A DNA stretch of 64,000 bases from Ga0077527 sp050250695. Lineage in GTDB: Bacteria; Pseudomonadota; Gammaproteobacteria; Burkholderiales; SG8-41. Below are positions 59,086 to 64,000 of this stretch, piece after piece; position 1 is the stretch's first letter, and each line of letters starts with the position of its first letter. The stretch spans positions 6,160-70,159 of the forward strand of contig JBFWOE010000003.1 of assembly GCA_050250695.1 (NCBI GenBank). The letters run 5' to 3'. A program made the position numbers and the translations under genes. The notes beneath the pieces are model-generated. The model had not been told where the DNA came from and did no database searches. It was given only the letters and a program-made list of their open reading frames with translations.

Positions 59086-60312
59086 TCAGGCGACGGCATG
59101 GATCCCGGCCTCCGGACCCGGTGCGTCCTCGGCCAGGGTCAGCAGGGCCTGCTCGAACTCTGTCACTATGCATGACCAGTCGAGTTTCGCAGTGGTTGCG
59201 CGCGCATTTTTTCCCAACAGCCCGATCCGCGACGGATCGCCGGCGAGGGCAACAGCAAGCTGCACGTAATCATCGGCGGCACCAAACGGCGCCAGCAGCC
59301 CGTTGACCGCATGGCGGATGTGCTGTTGTGCAGCGGCATAGTCATACGCCACCACCGCCAGCCCGCTGGCCATGGCCTCCACCGTGACGTTGCCGTAAGT
59401 CTCGGTCATGCTCGGAAACAGGAATATGTCGGCTGACGCGTAATGCGCGGCAAGATCCTCGCCGGTGCGCATGCCGGCAAACACCAGTTGCGGATTGTCG
59501 CGTTCAAGCCGGGCGCGTTCGGGACCGTCGCCGACCAGTACCAGCCGCAACTCCGGCCGGGCTACGCTCATCGCCGCATGGGCACGCAGGACCAGCGCCA
59601 GGTTTTTCTCCGGCGCAAGGCGCCCCACGTACAGGGCGACGGGGCGTTCATCGTGCACCCCCCATTCCGCGCGCAGCGCGGAACTGCGTCGTTCTGGATT
59701 GAACAACGCAGTATCCACCCCGCGGGCCACCACCTGCAGGTTGCGGAAACCCAGGGCAGCCAGCTCCAGGCGCAGGCTCTCCGTCGGCACCAGCGTGCTC
59801 AGCGCCTTGTTGTGGAATTTGCGCAGATACGCGGTGATCGGTGTCTTCAGCCAGCCGACGCCGTAGTGAGCGCTGTAACTGTGGAAGTTGGTATGAAAAT
59901 CGGTAGTGACCGGCAGCCTGAGCTTGGCCGCAGCGGCCAGCGCGGACCAGCCCAGCGGGCCCTCGGTGACCACATGCACGATATCGGGACGATGCCTCGC
60001 CCACAGCCGGGTCAGCGCCTGTTTTGCCGGCAACCCAAGCTTCAGCGCATCGTAGCGGGGAATCGGCATCCCACGCTGCAGGACTTCCTCGAACTGCGGC
60101 TGCATCGCCGGACGCTCGCCCGGATGCTGGCGCGGACGCACCAGCTGTACCGTATGTCCACGCGACTGCAGTCCGCTGACGATGCGCCCCATGGTCATCG
60201 CCACACCGTTGATTTCAGGCGGGTAGGTTTCGGTAACCATGGCCACGCGCAGTTTGCGCGCCGCGGCCGGATAGTGCTGCAACACGATGTCGGCGCCGTC
60301 CATGACGCGCAT
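59086..60312 (-). CDS. Glycosyltransferase family 4 protein
   Basis: 408 residues from ATG 60312; a TTG at 60366 would add 18 residues without similarity. VAMVTETYPPEINGVAMTMGRIVSGLQSRGHTV (core TETYPPEINGVA) is the GT4 N-terminal block, HVVTEGPLGWSALAAA and TDFHTNFHSYSAHYG follow, and the donor-binding domain carries LYVGRLAPEKNLAL and FLFPSMTETYGNVTVEAMASGLAVVAYDYAA (core TETYGNVTVEAMASG), whose Glu residues bind the nucleotide sugar. This resembles mannosyl- or glucosyl-transferases acting on diacylglycerol or GPI-like lipids. dgkA follows upstream. Confidence 0.9.
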   Translation of the reverse strand: MRVMDGADIVLQHYPAAARKLRVAMVTETYPPEINGVAMTMGRIVSGLQSRGHTVQLVRPRQHPGERPAMQPQFEEVLQRGMPIPRYDALKLGLPAKQALTRLWARHRPDIVHVVTEGPLGWSALAAAAKLRLPVTTDFHTNFHSYSAHYGVGWLKTPITAYLRKFHNKALSTLVPTESLRLELAALGFRNLQVVARGVDTALFNPERRSSALRAEWGVHDERPVALYVGRLAPEKNLALVLRAHAAMSVARPELRLVLVGDGPERARLERDNPQLVFAGMRTGEDLAAHYASADIFLFPSMTETYGNVTVEAMASGLAVVAYDYAAAQQHIRHAVNGLLAPFGAADDYVQLAVALAGDPSRIGLLGKNARATTAKLDWSCIVTEFEQALLTLAEDAPGPEAGIHAVA

Positions 60313-60386
60313 CGTGATCCCCGAATGCGAATCTACAGTGAAATATTTGTGAAATTTACGAGACAAACCATGGGCTTGCGCCCCGG

Positions 60387-60773
60387 TCAGGCCAGCAGCA
60401 CCAGTCCCCAGACCAGCACTACATTGAACAGCGAAAGCATCACCGCTGCACTGCCTATGTCCTTGGCACGCTTCGCCAGCGCATGGTTCTCCAGCGAGAT
60501 GCGGTCCACCGCCGCCTCGACCGCCGAATTCAGCAATTCGACGATCAGCACCAGCAGCACGGCACCGATCATCAGCGCCTTGCCGGTACCGCTCACCGGC
60601 AGGAACAGTGCGGTGGGTATCAGCATTACCGCGAGCAGCACCTCCTGCCGGAAAGCGTCCTCATGACGATAAGCGGCGCGCAGGCCGGCGATGGAATAAA
60701 AAAATGCATTCCAGACGCGCCTGATCCCGGTTTTGCCCTTGTGCGGGCTTTCGGTGGGTTGTGTGCCGTCCAT
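60387..60773 (-). CDS. dgkA: Diacylglycerol kinase DgkA
   Basis: About 128 residues from ATG 60773 (MDGTQPTESPHKGKTG); ATGs at 60797 and 60839 are in-frame alternatives. RVWNAFFYSIAGLRAAYRHEDAFRQEVLLA is the N-terminal amphipathic/TM region; the catalytic signature ELLNSAVEAAVDRISLENHALAKRAKDIGSAAVML (core ELLNSAVEAAVDR) is intact. It phosphorylates diacylglycerol to phosphatidic acid in the inner membrane, recycling diacylglycerol from lipid-dependent transfers. It lies 6 bp from tpx and 75 bp from the glycosyltransferase on the same strand. Confidence 0.93.
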   Translation of the reverse strand: MDGTQPTESPHKGKTGIRRVWNAFFYSIAGLRAAYRHEDAFRQEVLLAVMLIPTALFLPVSGTGKALMIGAVLLVLIVELLNSAVEAAVDRISLENHALAKRAKDIGSAAVMLSLFNVVLVWGLVLLA

Positions 60774-60844
60774 GCCGCCATGCTCCCCGTTCTTCATCCG
60801 ATGCAAGCAGGGCATTGCGCCCGGCCGCACCGGCACCATGTCAT

Positions 60845-61345
60845 TTATTTCAATGCCGCCAGCGCGGCGGCATAGTCGGGTTCCTGCTTGATTTCCGGAA
60901 CCAGCTCGGCGTGCAGTACCTTGTTGTTTTCGTCGAGCACGACGACGCCGCGCGCGGTCAATCCGCGCAACGGGCCGTCCTGGATATCGACACCGTACTT
61001 GCCGTGAAAGTCCCGGTTGCGGAATGTCGACAGCGTGACCACGTCGTTGAGTCCTTCCGCCCCGCAGAACCGGCCCATTGCAAACGGCAGGTCGGCGGCG
61101 ATCACCAGCACCGAAGTATTGCCTAGTTTTGTGGCTTCCGCGTTAAAAGTGCGCGTCGACGCCTGGCACACCGGCGTGTCCAGGCTGGGCACGATGTTCA
61201 GCACCTTGCGTTTGCCGGCGTAATCCTTGAGCCCGGTTTCTTTCAGATCCTTGGCAGTCAGCGTGAAATCCGGCGCGGTATCGCCTTTTTTCGGGAAATT
61301 GCCGGCAACCGTGATCGGGTTCCCGGCGAGGGTGACGGAAGGCAT
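60845..61345 (-). CDS. tpx: Thiol peroxidase Tpx
   Basis: 166 residues from ATG 61345 (MPSVTLAGNPITVAGNFPKKGD). SLDTPVCQASTRTFN contains the peroxidatic Cys (TPVC), and MGRFCGAEGL the resolving Cys, the defining Tpx pair. APDFTLTAKDL and VLDENNKVLHAELV are further family blocks. It reduces hydrogen and alkyl peroxides with thioredoxin. The longer frame to 61507 is discounted as the upstream residues do not match. Confidence 0.96.
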   Translation of the reverse strand: MPSVTLAGNPITVAGNFPKKGDTAPDFTLTAKDLKETGLKDYAGKRKVLNIVPSLDTPVCQASTRTFNAEATKLGNTSVLVIAADLPFAMGRFCGAEGLNDVVTLSTFRNRDFHGKYGVDIQDGPLRGLTARGVVVLDENNKVLHAELVPEIKQEPDYAAALAALK

Positions 61346-61433
61346 GACGAACTCCTTGTTATTGAAGGTTGGGAATGACGACGATAGAGATGACCAGTGC
61401 CCTGGAGCACTGCTGTGCACGTCCGGTTGCCGC

Positions 61434-61823
61434 TCAGTTTTTTTCTGCTTCGGCGATTTTCTGGTATGCCGCAGCGTCCAGCAGTGCGTCGATTTCGGCC
61501 GGGTCACCGGGTTTCATGCGAAACATCCATGCCGAATATGGATCCTGATTCACTTTCTCCGGAGCATCGCCCAGTTCGGCATTGGCGGCAACAATCTCGC
61601 CGGATACCGGCGCGTAAATGTCCGCGGCCGCCTTCACCGATTCGATCACCCCGCATTCTTCTCCCTGCCTGAGCTTGCGGCCCGGCGCCGGATTGTCGAC
61701 AAACACCACGTCGCCGAGCATTTCCTGAGCGTGATCGGTAATGCCTATGGTGACTGTACCGTCGGACTCACGGCGCACCCACTCGTGGCTGGCGGTGTAT
61801 TTCAAATGTTCCGGTGTGCTCAT
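61434..61823 (-). CDS. gcvH: Glycine cleavage system H protein
   Basis: 129 residues from ATG 61823 (MSTPEHLKYTASHEWVRR). EWVRRESDGTVTIGITDHAQEMLGDVVFVDNP (core ITDHAQEMLGDVVFVD) and the lipoyl-lysine motif GVIESVKAAADIYAPVSGEI are standard GcvH. It shuttles the methylamine group between P and T proteins. gcvT and gcvP are not adjacent in this window, so it is a separate locus. Upstream lies an A-tract with CAAATGCTTAT resembling the AT-rich 19-bp motif. Confidence 0.96.
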   Translation of the reverse strand: MSTPEHLKYTASHEWVRRESDGTVTIGITDHAQEMLGDVVFVDNPAPGRKLRQGEECGVIESVKAAADIYAPVSGEIVAANAELGDAPEKVNQDPYSAWMFRMKPGDPAEIDALLDAAAYQKIAEAEKN

Positions 61824-61874
61824 CACGACTCCATGGATTGCGAATTTTATCAAAAAAAACAAATGCTTATAATG

Positions 61875-62810
61875 TTACCGTGCGGGCAGCACGGCCAGCC
61901 GGAATCCCGCTGCGCCGAGGTTGCCCGTCTCCAAGCCCATGCGTACGGTCAGTTCCGCGTTAGCGGCGATGCCCGCGTGCGGGTCGCGCCCGCTGCCCAA
62001 GTATTCATGCGGCAGGAATATGCGCCGGGCCAGCGTATGGTCATTGGCGTTGGTCAGCACCAGGTCAAGCGCAGGATAGGCAACATCATGGGGCGCGTGG
62101 TTGCGCAACGTCGCGGTCAACTGGATGCGGTCCGGCCGCGCCGGATCGATGGATTGCAGATCGGAAGCTTCGATCAGCAGCGATTTCGGACGCTGCGGCA
62201 GTTCCACGGTGCAGCCGAGTTCCGCGCACGCCGCTGCCAACCATGCCCGGGCCGGGCCGTGGCGCGCGGCAATTTCGCCGCGATAGAAATACACCACCTG
62301 CGCCGCCAGCCCGATCAGCAGCAGCAGGCAGGCTGCCCCCACCAGTACGCGACGCGGTGCAGGGGCTGGTGGCGCGGGCTCTTCACGCAGGAACGGATTT
62401 TCTTCGGCCCCGGCGCTGGCTGGTGCCGGTTCCGGCGCATGCAGTGGCATCGGCCCGGCAAATTCGGCCGGCTCCGGTTCAGCTGCCGACTGCGGTTCTT
62501 CCGGGGGCTCCGCCAGGGGTTCGATCACGGCGTCAGCGAGCGACGACAGTTCCGCGGTCGCTGCCGGCACTGCCGCCTCCGGTGTTGCTGCGGCACCCGG
62601 GGGGTCGGCAACAACTGCCGCTGCCGGTCCCGCGGGCGGCGGCTCGACCACCGGCGCTGGGGCTATCGCAACATCCGGGGACAACGCGGCAAGCCCGTTG
62701 AATACCTGCATGCAGCGGCCGCAGCGCACCTGCCCGCCATGGGCCTGCAGCTGTTCAGCCGTAATGCGGAACACGGTATGGCAATGCGCGCAGCGGGTGA
62801 TCAAAGGCAT
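61875..62810 (-). CDS. DUF3426 protein with N-terminal MJ0042-type zinc ribbon
   Basis: 311 residues. The N-terminus TRCAHCHTVFRITAEQLQAHGGQVRCGRCMQVFNG (CxxC...CxxC; core CAHCHTVFRI and VRCGRCMQVFN) is the MJ0042-family zinc finger. A long Ala/Pro/Glu-rich linker (~50-155), one membrane helix (RVLVGAACLLLLIGLAAQVVYFY, ~155-175) and a C-terminal DUF3426 domain follow (ELGCTVELPQRPKSLLIEASDL). Such proteins are conserved next to prmA in Betaproteobacteria; function unknown, perhaps envelope-related. Confidence 0.9.
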   Translation of the reverse strand: MPLITRCAHCHTVFRITAEQLQAHGGQVRCGRCMQVFNGLAALSPDVAIAPAPVVEPPPAGPAAAVVADPPGAAATPEAAVPAATAELSSLADAVIEPLAEPPEEPQSAAEPEPAEFAGPMPLHAPEPAPASAGAEENPFLREEPAPPAPAPRRVLVGAACLLLLIGLAAQVVYFYRGEIAARHGPARAWLAAACAELGCTVELPQRPKSLLIEASDLQSIDPARPDRIQLTATLRNHAPHDVAYPALDLVLTNANDHTLARRIFLPHEYLGSGRDPHAGIAANAELTVRMGLETGNLGAAGFRLAVLPAR

Positions 62811-62915
62811 GGGCGCTACTCTACCTGCTAAGCGGCTTCCGAAAAACCGGATTTCCGCACGTCCGGCATGGCTGCTGACCTCGAAACACCATCGTTCCGC
62901 ACGACCAATGCACCT

Positions 62916-63809
62916 TCAATCCTTGCGTACACCGGTCAGCAGAACCCAGCCTTCGTCTTCAGCTTGAAGCTGCATGCCGAAATCCGCAGCGTAGGCATTG
63001 ATCACGGCATCAGCCTGTTCGGCCAGTATGCCCGACAGCGCAATAAATCCGCCGGGCAGCGTCAGCCGCGCCAGCAGCGGCGCGAGCACGGTCAGCGGAT
63101 TGGCCAGTATGTTCGCGACAACGATCCGCGCCGGGGCCACGGTTTCATCTTCGGCGGCAATGAATGTCGCGGCCACCCGGTTCTGTGCCGCATTGCCACG
63201 CGCGGCGAGCAGGGCCTGCGGATCGATGTCGACGCCGCGGGCACTCGCGGCCCCCAGCCGCATCGCCGCGATCGCGAGTATGCCGGAACCACAGCCGTAA
63301 TCGAGTACGTCGGCGCCGGGAGTCACTACGGCGTCCAGCCAGCGCAGGCACAGCCGCGTCGTGGAATGCGCGCCGGTGCCGAAAGCAACCCCGGGATCGA
63401 GAACAATGTTGATTGCCGCGGGATCCGGCGGAGTGTGCCAGCTCGGCACCACCCACAGGCGGGACGTGATCTGCAGCGGCCGGAACTGGCTCTGCGTCAG
63501 ACGCACCCAGTCGGCGTCCTCGACGCGCTCGATGCTGAATGCCGCGGTATCTCCCAGGCCGGCCGCGCGCAACGCCTGCGGAATCACCGTATAAAGATCG
63601 GCATCAACGGCGAACAATGCGCCGACCCGGTTGCGGTGCCATCCAGCAGCAGGCGCTTCACCGGGTTCGGCATAGATCGGCGCCTCCTCCGCTGTGCCGG
63701 CCGCGGCGTCCTTCACGTCCACCGCCAGCGCACCGGCATCGAGCAGGGCATCGGCCAGCGTCTCAACACCGGACTCATCAATCTGCAGTGTCGCGCACAA
63801 CCAGGGCAT
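62916..63809 (-). CDS. prmA: Ribosomal protein L11 methyltransferase PrmA
   Basis: 297 residues. N-terminal substrate-binding domain, linker, then the class I methyltransferase core: LDPGVAFGTGAHSTTRLCLRWL (core FGTGAHSTTRL), LDYGCGSGILAIAAMRLGA (SAM motif I) and VVANILANPLTVLAP (post-motif NILA). It trimethylates several residues of ribosomal protein L11. The accC-prmA order is standard in Betaproteobacteria. Start MPWLCATLQIDESG. Confidence 0.95.
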   Translation of the reverse strand: MPWLCATLQIDESGVETLADALLDAGALAVDVKDAAAGTAEEAPIYAEPGEAPAAGWHRNRVGALFAVDADLYTVIPQALRAAGLGDTAAFSIERVEDADWVRLTQSQFRPLQITSRLWVVPSWHTPPDPAAINIVLDPGVAFGTGAHSTTRLCLRWLDAVVTPGADVLDYGCGSGILAIAAMRLGAASARGVDIDPQALLAARGNAAQNRVAATFIAAEDETVAPARIVVANILANPLTVLAPLLARLTLPGGFIALSGILAEQADAVINAYAADFGMQLQAEDEGWVLLTGVRKD

Positions 63810-63840
63810 GGCTCATTCAGACGGGCGCTCTGCCGCCGCG

Positions 63841-64000
63841 TTACTCGGCGCGGGTCAGCTTGGCCAGCCGCTCTTCAAGATAATGGATGCTGGTGCCGCC
63901 GCGCTGGAAAGCAGTATCGCGCACCAGCTCCTGGTGCAGGGGCACGTTGGTCTTTATGCCCTCGATCACCGTTTCCGACAATGCGATCTGCAGCCGCGCC
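63841..64000 (-). CDS. accC: Acetyl-CoA carboxylase biotin carboxylase subunit, C-terminal end
   Basis: Only the last 52 codons are in the window: RLQIALSETVIEGIKTNVPLHQELVRDTAFQRGGTSIHYLEERL (cores ALSETVIEGIKTN and GGTSIHYLEERL) match the end of AccC, which carboxylates biotin on AccB for malonyl-CoA formation. TAA at 63843-63841. 31 bp separate it from prmA. Confidence 0.92.
   Translation of the reverse strand, partial: ARLQIALSETVIEGIKTNVPLHQELVRDTAFQRGGTSIHYLEERLAKLTRAE

Noticed and set aside
61227..62831. 534-codon forward open frame opposite tpx, gcvH and the DUF3426 gene
   Set aside because: It crosses three real reverse-strand genes and their gaps; its RGRCRHCRLRCC-type composition is a mirror of the Ala/Pro linker opposite.

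Overview
The window is GC-rich chromosomal DNA from a member of the Betaproteobacteria. The evidence is gene order and content: accC-prmA-DUF3426-type gene order, a ubiE / Tim44-like / ubiJ / ubiB cluster, the nadD-rsfS-rlmH-maf-rng run, pilT-pilU, class I PHA synthase, a PEP-CTERM protein and ornithine-lipid genes. A lineage such as Rhodocyclales, Nitrosomonadales or Burkholderiales is plausible, but the sequence alone does not settle it. Coding density is very high, no gene-free stretch reaches 300 bases, and many genes overlap by 1-4 bases. No rRNA, CRISPR array, transposase or prophage was seen; the only structural RNA is tRNA-Arg(CCG).

Layout. 1-8.6 kb: partial FAH-family enzyme, small methyltransferase, YqaA-like membrane protein, a 1277-residue FAD/Fe-S oxidoreductase, a possible PilZ-type protein, a DUF2817 peptidase-like protein and a HIT protein. 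8.6-10.8 kb: phoB-phoR with an 11-bp-phased Pho box. 10.9-15.2 kb: DUF971 protein and the ubiquinone genes ubiE, ubiJ, ubiB with a Tim44-like protein among them. 15.2-24.6 kb: SSS transporter, a three-repeat membrane protein, DHH phosphoesterase, VanZ, MazG-like pyrophosphohydrolase, thioredoxin-like ferredoxin, hydrolase, NodI/NodJ-type ABC transporter, hemJ, exported HIRAN protein and an RlmL-type methyltransferase. 24.6-27.5 kb: a visibly lower-GC accessory island. 27.5-38.3 kb: TSUP transporter, pilT-pilU, yggS-proC-yggT-yggU, a phospholipase-D-type synthase and the overlapping nadD-rsfS-rlmH-maf-rng operon. 38.3-42.4 kb: aceE-aceF. 42.5-50.3 kb: acyl-CoA and PHA metabolism, including phaC, a MerR regulator with palindromic operators and LiuC/LiuE-like leucine-catabolism genes. 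50.3-64 kb: MFS transporter, SGNH esterase, CrtI-like oxidoreductase, tRNA-Arg, cytochrome c5-type protein, apaH, olsB-olsA, glycine-zipper lipoprotein, PfkB kinase, mscL, glycosyltransferase, dgkA, tpx, gcvH, DUF3426 protein, prmA and the end of accC.

The most interesting part is the island at 24,570-27,540. It holds a translationally coupled three-gene operon: a small coiled-coil protein, a protein with a PD-(D/E)XK-like E...GWD...QLK pattern and a hydrophobic C-terminus, and a protein with two zinc-ribbon-like modules. Beside it lie a truncated FMN-dependent dehydrogenase and an orphan HigA-type antitoxin with its own palindromic operator. None of the three operon proteins is recognisable as a named family. 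A membrane-associated nuclease or defence module is the leading inference and is not proven.

Other structure worth attention: degenerate 7-bp tandem repeats in three intergenic gaps, a 19-bp AT-rich motif recurring at three places in GC-rich DNA (two of them bracketing the island), LiuR-like palindromes around the MerR gene, and an internally triplicated membrane protein.
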